Below, piece by piece: positions 11,949 to 24,003 of a DNA stretch of 64,000 nt. The position numbers were made by a program, and so were the translations under genes. Under the pieces are notes generated by a model that saw nothing but the letters and a program-made list of their open reading frames with translations, had not been told where the DNA came from and did not search any database. Source of the stretch: Neurospora intermedia. Its lineage: Eukaryota; Ascomycota; Sordariomycetes; Sordariales; Sordariaceae. How positions within the stretch are numbered: position 1 is the stretch's first letter; each line of letters starts with the position of its first letter. The stretch lies in contig BTPP01000008.1 in NCBI GenBank assembly GCA_037102815.1, positions 62,001 to 126,000 on the forward strand, read 5' to 3'.

Positions 11949-12744
11949 TCTAGGAAGGTGAAGGGGGTTTGAACAGTTTGAAGGTCAAAGGTTGCCGGAT
12001 ATCGGTCGGAAACTACTTGCTCACTTGTAAACACTTTGTTCCGAATACAAGGACGAGTGGGAAATAATTTGTAGATGTAGCTGTCGGATTAGAGAAAAGA
12101 GAAAAAAAAAGCAAAACAACATGAGCGCTTTCTCGTGCAGTGAGTTTGGCATCCGCGGCGAGTAGCCCCAAAACATGGTGCACGTTACAGCAAGACACCA
12201 TTAAGTTTAGCTGTATTCACGGCGCTTTGCATCCCAATGAATATTAGGTATAAGACCCCCTAAGGTCCATCTTCGATGAAAGTATGTGAGCAAGGAAGTA
12301 TTCCACTTTGGGCATTTAGACGACCATCAGCCCATCTAGTTACATGATCGATAGCAATGTCTGCAGTGTGTAAATGGTATATAACACCCAGGCCCATATG
12401 GAGGGAGAGCTTTTGTGTAAGAATGATGTATGTTTTTCATATCTCATGTCTAAAGCGGAAAGAAAGAAAGGAATAAAACAAAAAGTGACAACTACGCCGC
12501 CCCAACGACCCAACGACCCAGAACCAACCAAAAAGGCAGGAGAGAAAAAGAAAAAATACGAAAAAAAATACAGAGAGAGAAACCGTACAATGACCATCAG
12601 CAGCAGCAGCGAGCTGCAACAACAACAGCAACAACAACAATACTAAACAGACAATCCGATGGAATACAATGACACCCTCCTTTTTCTTTCATCATTTCAA
12701 TCATCGACTTTCTTTTTCTTTTCTCTCTCTTTTTTAGTTCCGTT
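11949..12744. other. Convergent intergenic region (msh4 and channel gene 3' ends)
   Basis: About 800 bases between tail-to-tail genes, relatively A-rich around 12440-12600. Likely two 3'UTRs. A CAG/CAA triplet repeat lies at 12600-12642. No gene is seen. Confidence 0.6.
12600..12642. repeat. CAG/CAA trinucleotide repeat
   Basis: Imperfect run of CAG then CAA units downstream of both convergent genes. It would encode Gln only in the short plus-strand frame 12374-12646, which lacks other support. Confidence 0.85.
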
Positions 12745-15685
12745 TCAGAACCCGTCTCTCCATATATGGGTATCACCAAGACTTGCCGCACTCGATGCGT
12801 TACTCCTCGGCGTGTCAGCAGCCGGAGTCCGGGGCGTTCTCTCTCCTCCCCTACCAAGGCCGGTGTACATATCCGCGCCCAATAGGTCTGCATAACCACC
12901 ACCACTGTCTGCACGACTCTGCGAACTACCGCGCGAGGTCTCGACGCGAAGTCCGTTAGCGTTGCGAGTGGCACGTCGAGAGCCCGAGTAGACGTCACTA
13001 CCGCCCCCGGAGTTAGGCTCCTCGTCTGTGTAGCGGTCTTCTACATCAGAAAGGCTGGAGGAGGGGTAGAGGAGTGGTGGGGCATCTTTGAAAATCCAGG
13101 GTTGTTCGAGGCTGTTTAAGGGGTGTTAGCAAGGATGTATAATTGGGGCGGGAAGATGAAAAGAAAAACAAAAAGAAGAAATAACATACGGTTTCACAAG
13201 GTTCGGATTGACAAACTTGGCCCCCTTCTCCTTGTCTTCATCCAAAGTACTCCCCCTCCTAATGCGTTCCCTCGTCTCCGCTCCTTCGACATCTAGATCT
13301 TCATCCAAAATCGCATTTTCCCCAATGTCCTCGCCACGCTTGATACTCCTCAGCGCAATGAACTTGGTGAGCGGCTCAAAGTGGCGACGGAACGAATACC
13401 CGTACCAGACCGTGATGATTAGCAACGGGGAGACGAGCAGAGCGGCGGTGAACGCCTTGCGAAGCGCGAGGTAGCCCGACATGGTCAGCTGGAAGACCAG
13501 TAGGCCGAGCATGATGCGGTAGCAGATCATGTTCCAGGCGCCACCGGTGGCGTGCGCGGGCTGCTCCATGGCGTACAGGAGCTGGTACTTGTAGGTGAAG
13601 TAGCCAAGGGTGAAGTAGGCGACGCCGAGGCCGACAACCTTGTAGCCCTGTGGAAGGGCGCTGTAGACGAGGCAGAGGATGAAGACGAGCAGGGCGGTGG
13701 GGAGGTAGAAGCCGTAGTAGAACATGGGCGGGCTGACGATTTGGGCGAAATCGCGAGGGGTCTTGGCGCCTAGGCGATTGATGGGGTAGAGGGAAACGCT
13801 GCCGAACTGCAGCAGGCGAAAGGGAAACAGGCCAATGCCTTGGAGCATGATGAAGTTAGTGTAGAAGACACCAAGGTTTTCGATCTTGCTGGCCAGGACG
13901 TAGGCAATGTATGTGGTGTCTTTCAGACTTTCGCGCAGAACATCGATGATAGAAGTGACGGCACCAAAGACTGTGAAGATGAGGAAAATGTTGAAGAAGG
14001 TGAAGAAGAAGTTCTTGCTGATGGTGGAGAGGGCGGCGTCACCGCGTGAGAGCATGCCCTGTTGGTACGAGAGGTAGTCGTAGAAGTACGGAACCGCAAC
14101 GTTGAGCAACGACACAACGGCTGTGGGGAGACCGGTCTGGACAAGTGCTCTGGCAAGGTCATATTGTTTGAGCCACATCGCGAAGCTCTCAAAGTAATGC
14201 TCAATGGTGCAAATGCTCAAGAAAGATGCCAGGAAGGCAACTGGGACAAGCCATACGACGGTGAGGAACGCGACGAAGAGCGTCACTGCAACGGATCGCA
14301 CCCGCCTGGTGAGGCGCGATGCGTAGGTGTTTCTCCATTCGATGTCGGATGGCGCAGGGGCTGGTTTTGTTAGCAACTGGCCAGGATGGGGGTCAATGAG
14401 CGCCTGAATTGCCATTTGACAGGCTGCAATAGAGTCCATGGTCACGAAAGCAAGGTCGGTCGGCTCATAGTGCTTCTTCCTGGCGGCACGAATCTGGTCG
14501 TCCAAGACACGGAGTTTCTCCGTGTAGTAGTCAATAGCATCGGTCTTGCGGCTCTGCAGGCGGAGGAAGCCGTACCAAATCCTAGTTTGAGGCCGCGGTC
14601 TCTCGCTCGAGATGAGATCAGAAGTGGTGTTGCCGAGAAGACGGCCGGTCTCGCCCGCTTCCTCATCCCCAAGATCTGGAATGAGGCGGCCGTTCTCAAG
14701 ATCCCCGTTGGCAGTCGTGTTTGGAGGCGGACCCCTCGCTAGTTGCACCGGTTTCTGGCCCAAGTAAGCGATCCATGTCTCCTCTAGCTTGGCGAGGATA
14801 GCCTGCCGCTTGTCCATCAAATCGTCCAGCTCTTTCCACTTCCTACACAGGGTGACGTTTTCGACCTTGCCAATTTCCAACTTCTCTACCAGGTTCTTGA
14901 TGTCTTTTTCTGTGCGCAGATCCTTTGGGATCCCTGACAAACGGAAGGTCCGGTCAGTGATGGTGGATTGAGTACCAAGGTAGTCCTGGCGCACACGGAG
15001 GACCTTGAAGGTCTCGCGATTCATCAAGAATAACGTAAGACCGGTGAAGAAGTATGTGAAGACGAGGTATGACCACAGGTAGCGCTTGCTCTTTTTGAAA
15101 CTGTCATCAGGCTGGTCGGGGTCGTCGTCGTAAAGAGTTGTGTGGCCGTACGGGTAAGTATACTGGCGAAAGACTTGGGTGGGCGGAACCTCTGACGTGT
15201 TGAGGTCATCGGGGAAAGCTCGGTTGATGGGTTCAAGAACGGCCAAGGCGAAGAAGAAGATGATGACGAACAGCTTCATGGCCATCTTGAAGAAGTTGAG
15301 GAAAACATAGGCGTCAAGGCCGGCCGAGGCGAGGACCTGCCGCTCGGTGACGCGATACAGGGTGCCCATCCATCCGAAGAAGGTATCTGGGAGTTGAGGG
15401 AGAGCGGTCGAGGGGTCGGCCATGGACGCCCGCTTTCGCGAAGCGTAGAGAGACTTCCATCGTGGTCGGAGGGCCTGGACATGGGGGATATGTAAGTTAG
15501 CAGATGATGATATGACGCCTTGAAAGGTAATGTAAGGTACTCACGCAGAAAGCTAGAAAGGCCGAGATGCCCAGAGAGACCGAGATGATAAACTGGTACC
15601 AGGTATCCTTGTTTCCCGGCCTAACATAATCCTCGCCTTTGCACCCTCCCGGGTCGCCATCTCCAGCCTCGAGTATCCAGTTCAT
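12745..15685 (-). CDS. Calcium-permeable stress-gated cation channel, CSC1/OSCA/TMEM63 (DUF221) family
   Basis: Exons, in coding order: 15685-15545, 15474-13190 and 13111-12745, total 930 aa, with phases and GTGAGT/GTATGT donors fitting. The splice of exons 1 and 2 joins a first membrane segment (FIISVSLGISAFLAFC) to the conserved RPRWKSLYASRKR loop and a LPDTFFGWMGTLYRVTE segment. A cytosolic RRM-like loop follows (FRLSGIPKDLRTEKDIKNLVEK, then DLAFVTMDSIAACQ). The remaining membrane helices include RLGAKTPRDFAQIVSPPMFYYGF, typical of the RSN1 seven-helix domain. Members open in response to osmotic or mechanical stress and conduct cations at the plasma membrane or internal membranes. The last exon gives a cytosolic Ser/Gly/Arg-rich tail after PWIFKDAPPLLYP, a fungal extension. 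Family placement is firm; ion selectivity is inferred. Confidence 0.92.
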
Positions 15686-15879
15686 GGCGAATCGCTGTGC
15701 TGTGGCCGGCCACAGGCGGGAGCGTGCGCTAAATCGGATATCGGTTTCAGCCTCCGGCTTCGTGCTTTGAGGTTCGCGTGAACAGGCGGGTTAGGCGTAA
15801 GTGGGATCGGGTGGTCGTGTAAACGCGGGCGACATTGGGATGTGGTTCACCCTAGTACAGCCACATCGTATTCGAGGAA

Positions 15880-15927
15880 GGAAGAGGAGGAGAAGGAGGA
15901 CGGAGGAGGAGGAGGAGGAGGAAAAGA
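15880..15927. repeat. Purine triplet repeat (GGA/GAG)n
   Basis: Run of GAG/GGA units interrupted by a few other bases, about 200 bases upstream of the channel gene start. Confidence 0.85.
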
Positions 15928-16782
15928 TCTTCTTGTCAGGCTGAGCCGCAACTGTGGAAAGATAGGTGCCCGTCGGGTGTGATTGGGAAATTTGGTCATG
16001 CAGCAGTGCAGCCGGGGGGGTTCGTTTTGCGGATCTGGAGGCGTGAGAGTGGTGCCCGCAGTGGTGCCAGGTTGTGTTGTCCTGCGCTAACTTTCGACGA
16101 TGATAGCGCCGGCATGTTCTGCACAAGGCAGCATCAACTGGAGACGACAAGGCGGAAGGCGGGACAGTGAGTGGTCGACACCGCTGTGAACTGGGGGTTC
16201 GACTGGAGGCTGGGCGCCGTCATGCGGGGTGACGTTGCTTCCTAGTGATCCACTCACCGTTGGGCACTCAGTCCCGCCGCACCCGCCTAACGAACTGAAG
16301 AAGTGGACCAAGGATGGTCAGCCACGCGTGGCAGCCTTGCAGGGCTTCTGCACAGCCACAGCTCACGGCAGACTCCGCCGAGCAGTTGATCGATCCGTCA
16401 ATTCGCAACGAACGAATTGAACCGATCCAACATCTTTGACGGTTTGCACGTTATCATATATTCCCTATGTCGCCAGTCATGGAATTTCCCATGTTTCCCC
16501 CTCGGCTCGCTCATTCCGCAGAAATTCTGCATCGCACAGTCGCGCATTTGTCGCAGCTCCATACTACCACCTACTACCTCTAGCTCTCCAACACCGCGGT
16601 TACACTTGCTACGATTTCTACGTAACACCTTAAAACCATGTCCTTTAGCAAGTGTCACCAAGTCATGTTCAAATTGCACTCTCTTCATCATGTTTACCCA
16701 CGCGTTGATGCTGCTTTGAATAGGCAAAGGTCTCGATTGAGACATCCGGTGTACTGTTGTTCGTTGTCAAACATCCCTCCTC

Positions 16783-16809
16783 CTTCTTCTTCTTCTTCTT
16801 CTTCTTCTT
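16783..16809. repeat. (CTT)n repeat upstream of dynamin-like gene
   Basis: About nine CTT units about 130 bases before the chosen ATG, probably in the promoter or leader. Pyrimidine-rich tracts are common before fungal transcription starts. Confidence 0.85.
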
Positions 16810-16937
16810 GACTGTCACGGTTGCCAAGCTCAAGTTTCTCAGTGTTCAACATTTTGTGTTTCTTCTGCTCGCTCCATAATTACAGTCAAGCAATCAAATC
16901 CACTACATCTTTTTCGTCTCGCGCTCTCCGGGTGGTC

Positions 16938-19394
16938 ATGTCATCTTCCCTTGAATCAACTCTCGATGCCCGAGACCTGGCCGGTGAACAGGGACAGTTG
17001 CTTGACCTGCTCGAGAAACTGCAATACGCCCAACTCGACAATGTCAAATTGCCTCAGATAGTGGTCGTCGGCGACCAGTCGGCTGGCAAAAGCTCTGTCC
17101 TCGAAGCTCTCACTGGAATCCCGTTCCCCCGCGAAGCTGGCGCTTGTACGAGGTTTGCTACCGAAATCAGATTGCGCAGATCCCCCGAGTCCAGCATCAC
17201 CGTCTCCATCATTCCCGATAGAAATCGCCCTTCTAGCGAGCAACAGCAATTGCTAGAGTTTGGTCGTCTGGTCAACAGTAGCTCCCCATTCGATCTTACG
17301 GTAATGGGAGCCGCAGAACTCATTGCTCCAAAGGGTGTTCCAGGACGGTTTGCTGCACGGGATATCCTGGTGGTGGAGAAGAATGGACCGGATATGCCAC
17401 TCTTGACTCTTGTGGATTTACCTGGTTTGGTACGGAATCCCAACAAGGACCAGTCCCTTGAAGACATCCGTATCATCGAAACGCTTTCCGATCGCTACAT
17501 GCGGAGTCCCCGTACCATCATTCTTGCCGTCGTGGGCGGGAACTCCGATTACGTTCAGGCTCCCATTCTGACCAAGGCTCGACATTTCGACCCTAACGGT
17601 ACCCGCACTATCGGCGTTCTCACCAAGCCTGATCTTACCGACTCCATTGGTCTTGAAGACAAGTTCATCGAGCTCGTCAAGAATAACGACCGGCGTAACA
17701 ATCTTCGTTTGGGCTGGTACGTCCTTTTGAACCCTGGCCCGCGAACGGAAGGAGAAACCTGGCCTTCTGCGGAGCAACGCCGGTCGACTGAACGGGACTT
17801 CTTCTCCAAAGGCAAATGGAGCTCGCTTCCGGCGTCCATGTGTGGAGCCAACGCTCTGAAGCAAAGGTTAAGCCTCCAGCTTCAGCAGCACATTGGGAGA
17901 CATGTCAACGCGTTACGCAGACAGATTCAAAAGGCCTTGGATGATTGTGATGCTGAACTCAAGTCGCTTGGCACTGCCAAAAGCACACCCGAAGAAATGC
18001 GCTTAGAGCTCATTGAACTGTTTTATTTTTCCAATGAGCTCGTTGTCCCCGCAGCCCACGGCTTCTACAAAAACCCACCCAGCAAGACTTTTTTTCGTGT
18101 AACTGCAGACCCAAAGGGAACGCCGGCACAAAACCTTCGGGCACGTGCCGCCGAGGAAAACGATCGGTTTTCGGCCAGAATCCGAGCTGACGGCCGCAAG
18201 TTCAAGCTCTCTGCTTCCAGTGATCCCTCTCCTGCCGATAAACAATCAGCATCGAGCTACTCCAAGTCTGAATATGCCCGTCTAGAGGTCAGCCGACTTC
18301 TACATCAAATTCGAGGATCCGAATTTCCCATGGATTCCACGCCTAGAGCGGTTTACATGCTATTCCAAAGCCATTCAGAGCCTTGGCCTAGACTAGCACA
18401 AGAGCACAAGGATAACGTTGGAGCGGTCTGCAACGATTTTCTCCGCGAGGTCATCAATTATATCTGGCCCCAGCGCATGCGAGAGCCTTTGCGCCGTCAC
18501 TTCTTGGACTCTCGTATGAAGGCGCTGATGGACGAAGCAGACCGAGAACTGAAACATCTAATGCAAGACCTGAACCTCGAGGTTCAGCCTTACGATCCTG
18601 AATATCAAGAACGTCTGGTGGCCTGGAAGAGCAAAGGTGTCGAGAACGGAGCCACCTACACAGAAGCCGAGGAGATCTTGGAGAAGATGCTGATTTTCTA
18701 CGAGCTGTCTGCGAAAACATTTATTCGGAACGTAATCACGCAAGTAGTTGAGCGCCATCTTCTGCAAGGCATGTATGGCATCTTCAACCCTGCTGAAGTC
18801 ATGGCGATGACCAGTGAGGTGGTTCAATCCATTGCTGCCGAAAATCAGGAGACACGGGACCGACGACAAGCTTTGACGGCACAGCGGAAGGCCATTGAAG
18901 AGGCGAAAGATGCCTGTACCGGTTTGGCGATGCGCAAGGAACTCAGAGAGGTATAATTGACCCGGCCTCTTTGAAACGCAGTAGCAGCAGACTGACAATT
19001 CTCTTAGCAACCAGACGAACATGGTGATCTCACCGATGGCACATCTGGCGAAGACGAACCGCAATCGGCTGCAAATCAAGTCTCTAGGTCATCCAGCACA
19101 CCTCGGCGAAGACCACTACCTGTGAGTACCCCTAATGTAGCCGGGGATACGCGTGGCAATGCACTTGAGGAGGCCATGGCCCGGGGCCCGCCCCAGTTGC
19201 CACCTCCGGTACCACCGCGACAACTACAAATCGCAGAAAGCGATTACGGACAGTTAGATGCGTTATACGATGGTGGGAGGACGTCACAAACAAACCAGAA
19301 GACTGATCAAGACAAAAATGGAGTCTGCCCTCCCTCTCTCCCGGATCATCCCATGAAGAGACACACTTCTTCGTTCCGGAATATCTTCAAGTGA
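16938..19394 (+). CDS. Dynamin-family GTPase with C-terminal proline-rich tail
   Basis: Exons 16938-18950 and 19008-19394 (57-bp intron, CTGAC branch, CTCTTAG acceptor) give 799 aa. The frame is open upstream to 16821 but has no earlier ATG before MSSSLES. The GTPase domain shows GDQSAGKS (residues 45-52), a conserved switch Thr in GACTRF, DLPG (about 159) and TKPD (about 229). The stalk follows, with a GTPase effector-like helix region at about 600-670 (EKMLIFYELSAKTFIRNV). No PH domain is evident. Such proteins (Vps1/Drp1/Mx-like) oligomerise on membranes and drive scission or fusion. The downstream exon adds a disordered tail with PPQLPPPVPPR and ends SSFRNIFK. Without splicing the protein would end two residues after the donor. 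The Mx-like group is my best placement; the specific membrane target is unknown. Confidence 0.88.
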
Positions 19395-20129
19395 TGGAGT
19401 ATGCGTGCCGGTGTCCGGCTTTGCACCATGTTTAGTGTTTTAGTTGAGTTATTATTTTTCGTGAACTCTGTTATCTTCCATTCTTATCTGGTAAATTGGG
19501 TGGTTGAACAATGGCTGGACAATGCTGGACCTGAGGAGGCTTGAGCTCTTAACCCTTTTTGTCTTGTACTTCTGTACAATGTCACTGACATTCGCCAAAT
19601 CAGGGCCGTCATTTCAAACTGAACGCTGCCTTTTATAAATTGACCATGATTCTTTCCTTTCGGAATTTAGAGGTAGAGGTAGGCAAGTGTATACCTTAAC
19701 CGCGAGCTGCCCAGTCTTTCAAGATTTCAAACTGAACCGTCTGCTCATTCCCAACTGTTGGCGCTCCTTCGCTCATGATTTCCCGGCTCGTGCTGTGATT
19801 GGACAACCTTGGGAAAGAAGTACGGCAATTGGTCGATCGCGTGTAAGTGGGTGGACCCAGCTCGCACTGCACCTTTACCCGCTTCCTTTGGTGCAAGTCC
19901 TGCCTCGATCCCTTCACTCACGCCTCCCATTTGAATGCGAAGCCGCGTTCACCTTTTATGATGTCTCTGAGCTTAACACTGGCACTAATTTTCAATACTC
20001 CCAGAGTTCTTAGGAAAGCTCAGTGACTTGGAGTTTTGTATAAGGGTACCGGTAATCGATGCAGGGCCGGATACCGGCCTCGCATATCGGCAGCCACGCC
20101 CCTCGAATATTTGTGATCTGTCCGAAATA

Positions 20130-20415
20130 CCGTATAGACTCGGTTCGTTGATTTTAAACTTCCAGGGAAATCAGGCACACGCAGTAAGCATACTGCAACA
20201 TTTATGCCCACCAAAATTTCTATGCAAGACCGTGCGAAAATAGGTAGAAAGGACATGGCACCAGAGGAATCGAATTTACAATGCTCCGGGGTGGCAACAC
20301 AACTCCCCCACTTATTTTGGTGGGCAGAAAATGCACAGAATCGGGCATATGTATGTATGATTAGGTATGCCTGATTTCCCTGAAAGTTTAAAATCAGCGA
20401 ACCGAGTCTATACGG
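20130..20415. mobile_element. MITE-like inverted-repeat element, 286 bp, TA target duplication
   Basis: The ends are 48-base inverted repeats: 20130-20177 begins CCGTATAGACTCGGTTCG, and 20368-20415 is its reverse complement with only two mismatches, both C/T transitions. The dinucleotide TA flanks it on each side (20128-20129 and 20416-20417), the target duplication made by Tc1/mariner-type transposases. The centre (about 190 bases) has no meaningful ORF, so it would be a non-autonomous element moved by a transposase coded elsewhere. A second shared inner block, TGCCCACCAAAAT, also occurs inverted in both halves. I do not recognise the family by name. Confidence 0.85.
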
Positions 20416-20864
20416 TAAAAACCATGTGTTATTTCTGCGACGCATCTTGTTGTCACTTTCCGAGGTTTTCCTTCTAGGTTTTTCGAGAAGGTTGTAGTAG
20501 GTACCTCTAGGAATTACGCGCCGCATTGGACTTCCTCTTATAAACCGTCGGCATAAGGCTCCACATACAGCATATCGCAGCAAATGTGCCTAGAGGTATC
20601 TACCTCTACTTGGTAATGGCTGTACAATACCCACCTCCACAACTTCCTTTGGCTACCTTATATTTCAATGTACACGGAAGGGTCAAACTTATTCCCCTTG
20701 TTCTACCAGTACTGAGGTACTATCATTTGCCGGGCAAGAGGATAGATAACTTGGTACAGCCCGTGCTTGCGGACTAGAGGTGCGAAGGTTTCTACAAGGC
20801 CGGGAGGTAGGTTGTTACAAGTTACAACTGCATGATTGTGCATACGCTTCTTGTAGCTTCCATT

Positions 20865-20925
20865 TAAATGTAAAGTACCTTAGCCGTAGCCAAGGAAGTA
20901 GCTAGTTGCAAGTACCTTACATTTA
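20865..20925. repeat. Short imperfect inverted repeat (hairpin)
   Basis: Arms at 20865-20879 and 20911-20925 match at 13 of 15 positions, with a 31-base loop, in the promoter region of the DUF3669 gene. It could be a small MITE remnant or chance. Confidence 0.5.
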
Positions 20926-21180
20926 CTGTGCATCTACTTGTTTGTTTCCGTAAATTCCTGGTGGCAAGTTTCTTCCTATTCTCATTATAAAACGTGCGTA
21001 TCCTCCCCTCCGAGTCCTTGACTCCTCTTCTTTTCTTTCTTCTTTAGCTTATTAGCTCTGACTCAAGCTTTGTTCGACTGCGACTCTACTCACTTTGTAA
21101 CCACAAGCTCTTCACCTTGCTTTTAGATCTCTTTGAATCACCTCTCTATATTCTCTCTTCACTTTCATTGACTTTTCAAA

Positions 21181-22582
21181 ATGAAGTCAGCAGGAGATCG
21201 CCGTCGTTTGACTACCTCGTCGGAGACTATTGCCAACCCTATTTCTCCTTCTTTAGATGCGGACTTGGAGTCTAGCTTGCGTCTGCTCTCGATCCTCGAG
21301 GCTTCGACCATCCGTAAGTAAACCTCTTCTCACATACTTACAGGGCTCTTAGAAGTCTAATTACATTGTGAATCCTTTAGCCTCCTCCCCTACATCATCT
21401 CCCAAGGACAAAACCCCTCCGCACCAAGAGGCCGATGCCTCGATCAATCATCAGCTTCACCACGCCCTGTCCCTCCACAGCCAGGTATCGACCTCTTCCT
21501 CCGCCGCTGAGAGAGAACACAGGGCCCAGGCCAATGAGGCCCATTCCTTTCGAAAGATTGGTGCCGGCGCCTGCGGTGCCATCTTCGCCCAAGAGGGCAA
21601 ATCAGTCGTTGTCAAGCTTGCCAAGGACCCCAGCAGCCAGGAGCTATGGAATGATTTCCAACAACACCGAAAGATCTCACGCCTTTTCAACAGGGTGTAC
21701 CAAGTCGAAGAAGTCCGGGTACCAAAGTTGCTTGGATTTGTGCCGCCCGAGAACTCGGAGTTCTGGGATGCGGAACCCGGCCTCACTAAAGCAGCAGAAA
21801 GCATCTGCACCGTTCCCACCAACGCCCTCCTTGCCGAAAGAATTCTCCCCCTCCCCCAAAGCACCCGCAACCTTCTCATAGAGAAGTACTGCGCCCCCAG
21901 GGGCAAGCAGAAGGCCCTGGACGACCCGGCCAACAGCGATTGCCTTGTGAGACTTTACCTTGGCTCCACAATGGGCAAGAGTGGCGGTCTGTTCTTCTCG
22001 CTGAGGAATCTCAAGCTGCACCTCAACCAGCTGACCGAGCTCAATCTCGACATCGAGGAACTTGCCCGTAGAATGGGTATTTCCCTTGCCGTGATGCACT
22101 GGGGGGCAAAGACTGACGCCCGCGACGTTGAGTTTGTGTTGGGCAGCAGCTCAACCAAGAAAGCCACCCTCGAAGATAACCTCGATAACATCGAGGACGA
22201 TGCCAAGGCGCGGTACGTCGGTCCTTCCACCTACCACGGCCTCGAAGATTTCTTCTGTCGGGAGACAGAGATGTGGGTCCTGGATTTTAACCAGGTCAGG
22301 AACATCACCCTCGATGATGCCGGGGTTGCTTTGGCCGTAGAAGCGGTCAAGCTCAATGACCCGTACTTTCCCAAGCCGCTCAAGGAATCAGAGGTGGAGA
22401 AGCATGCCTGGAAGGCATTTACGGTCAGTTACCTCGAAAACTCGACGACCATCCTGGAAGAGGCCCTCGAGAAGGATAAGGAGTTGGGCGGCGAGATCCT
22501 AGCGTTGCCTAGGAAGTTTGTACTGGGCATTATTGAGTTGGAGAAGGAGCGAATGACCCGTCGTGAAGGCGCCAACGTGTGA
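21181..22582 (+). CDS. DUF3669-domain protein
   Basis: Two exons, 21181-21313 and 21381-22582, join in phase 1 through a GTAAGT donor and TTTAG acceptor to give 444 aa. The first 110 residues or so are Ser-rich and probably disordered. A kinase-like N-lobe pattern follows (IGAGACGAIF, then VVVKLAKD), then the conserved blocks DCLVRLYLG and LAVMHWGAKTDARDVEFVLG and a WVLDFNQVR motif. This pattern fits the fungal DUF3669 family, whose role is unknown; some entries are labelled zinc-finger proteins, but I see no zinc finger here. The resemblance to kinase/APH folds (an N-lobe Lys, then a DFN-like triad) is my reading and does not prove activity. The start was chosen as the first ATG after a pyrimidine-rich leader. 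Confidence 0.85.
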
Positions 22583-23544
22583 ATTTGAGAGGGTTTAAGG
22601 TGGACAAGAGGCATTTTGTTCGTTTTCGGAGGCCTAGTATTTGTTTACAGAGGTATGGATTTTACTTATAAAGGGATTATATTTATCGTGGAGGTATAGA
22701 AGACAGCATACTTTAATTATCGGACGTTAAGGAAGATATTTTATCTCCTTAGATTGGTTTTTAATTTTACTTTCTGGTGCCAACCTGCCCAGCTACTTCT
22801 ATACTTGAAACTTTGTCTTATAACATCCCTTGCTATTTTGTTCATATACCTACCTAATAAATGTTCTTGTTTCTACCACGGTCTCTAAAATACCCGCATG
22901 TCCGCGCAGTGCGAATCTCTTACCAAGCCAAGCAGTACAGCCTTTATACAATGCTATAACGATAGTACCTAGGTAAATATTTCGACCGTGTCTCCCCTTT
23001 CACCTAGCAACTTATTACCTGTAGTGTTTAGAAGGTGACAGTCTCCGGCAAGAAGAAGAATGAGAGAGCATTTGAACATATGTGTAAAGCTACCTTCCTA
23101 CCTAGGTATGTAAATCCAGAGGTTATAAATTCGCATATTACTATATCCTACTCCATCTTCCTATCTTCATTTTCCACGCAAAATATACCCAGCTGACCAT
23201 CCTCTTCTTCGCATCCTAGTCATAGACGCACCTCCTTTATGTTCCCGGCCGGGAGCCCCCGATCTATAAAAGTACACCATCCTCCTCGGAACGGTTTCAG
23301 GCCAGCTGAAGGTCTTCCCTTGTAAATCGGTCATACCTTACTCACGGCGTATAAACTTCCTTGGTAGGTACCTACATCCTGGCATTCTTGACACGTAGCA
23401 AATGTTTTCCGACACCCTACAGGCTCAGGCAGCATCCAGAATCGGCAGCCGATCAAGCCCTCTCAATCTCGCCGGCCATAATGCCCGCCGCACCCTCGAC
23501 CTCTGCAGCCATACCCTCGAACAGCTCAGCACCCATCGCCATAG
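22583..23544. other. Intergenic, AT-richer than its surroundings
   Basis: Roughly the first 600 bases are noticeably AT-rich relative to the rest of the window. They are probably the 3'UTR of the DUF3669 gene plus spacer. A CTACCTAGGTA motif lies near 23100. No gene is seen. Confidence 0.55.
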
Positions 23545-24003
23545 ATGATGGCGACCACGACACTGCCATGCCAAGCAACCCACCCGATCAACCACTCTTC
23601 ACACGAGCTCAAGTCGCCCATCCTTAAATCGCGCCGGCGTTCTCAAGTCCCTTCGCAACCGACGCATTCGAAACCAACTCAGCCATCCACAAGCGCACCG
23701 CTGATACTCCCGCCGAGGGCGCGACCAAAAAAACAAAAGAAGAGGGAAATATTCCAAGAGCAGCTTGATGCGACTATCGCAAAGCTCAATGAGGTAACGG
23801 AAAGACTCGACACACTGACGACCAAGATGGCGGACAAGTCCAACCAATGCGACGCTTTGACGGTGAAGTGTGATAGGCTTTTAATTCATCTACAACCGCT
23901 CCTTCTTGATATGGGAAAATATTTTGGACGTTGTGCGAGGCACTTGACAATATCGTCAGATCTATCCCCAGCTTTCCTTAATATGTCGGCTGACTTCAGG
24001 TGA
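23545..24003 (+). CDS. Small coiled-coil hypothetical protein, start uncertain
   Basis: A 152-codon frame whose second half looks coding: a basic stretch (RPKKQKKREIFQEQL) and then heptad-like helix (LNEVTERLDTLTTKM, then LTVKCDRLL). The first 25 codons look less natural than the overlapping frame starting at 23481, which reads MPAAPSTSAA...IDDGDHDTAMPSN and stops near 23627. The true protein may begin in that frame, with one base lost or gained in between, or this may be a decaying gene. No intron in the 23600-23660 interval explains the switch. No family is recognised. Confidence 0.35.
   Translation: MMATTTLPCQATHPINHSSHELKSPILKSRRRSQVPSQPTHSKPTQPSTSAPLILPPRARPKKQKKREIFQEQLDATIAKLNEVTERLDTLTTKMADKSNQCDALTVKCDRLLIHLQPLLLDMGKYFGRCARHLTISSDLSPAFLNMSADFR

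Larger units (their letters stand above)
15686..16937. other. Divergent promoter region (channel gene and dynamin-like gene)
   Basis: About 1.25 kb between head-to-head genes. It contains a GGA/GAG purine repeat (15880-15927) and a CTT repeat (16783-16809) just before the dynamin-like start. No gene is seen. Confidence 0.6.
19395..21180. other. Intergenic region containing a MITE-like element
   Basis: About 1.8 kb between the dynamin-like and DUF3669 genes. It carries the inverted-repeat element at 20130-20415 and a short imperfect hairpin at 20865-20925. A possible TATA-like sequence (TTATAAAA) lies near 20985, about 195 bases before the next ATG. No gene is seen. Confidence 0.6.

Noticed and set aside
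12374-12646. Short poly-Gln-ended plus-strand frame
   Set aside because: Created by the CAG/CAA repeat in a convergent 3' region; no other coding sign.
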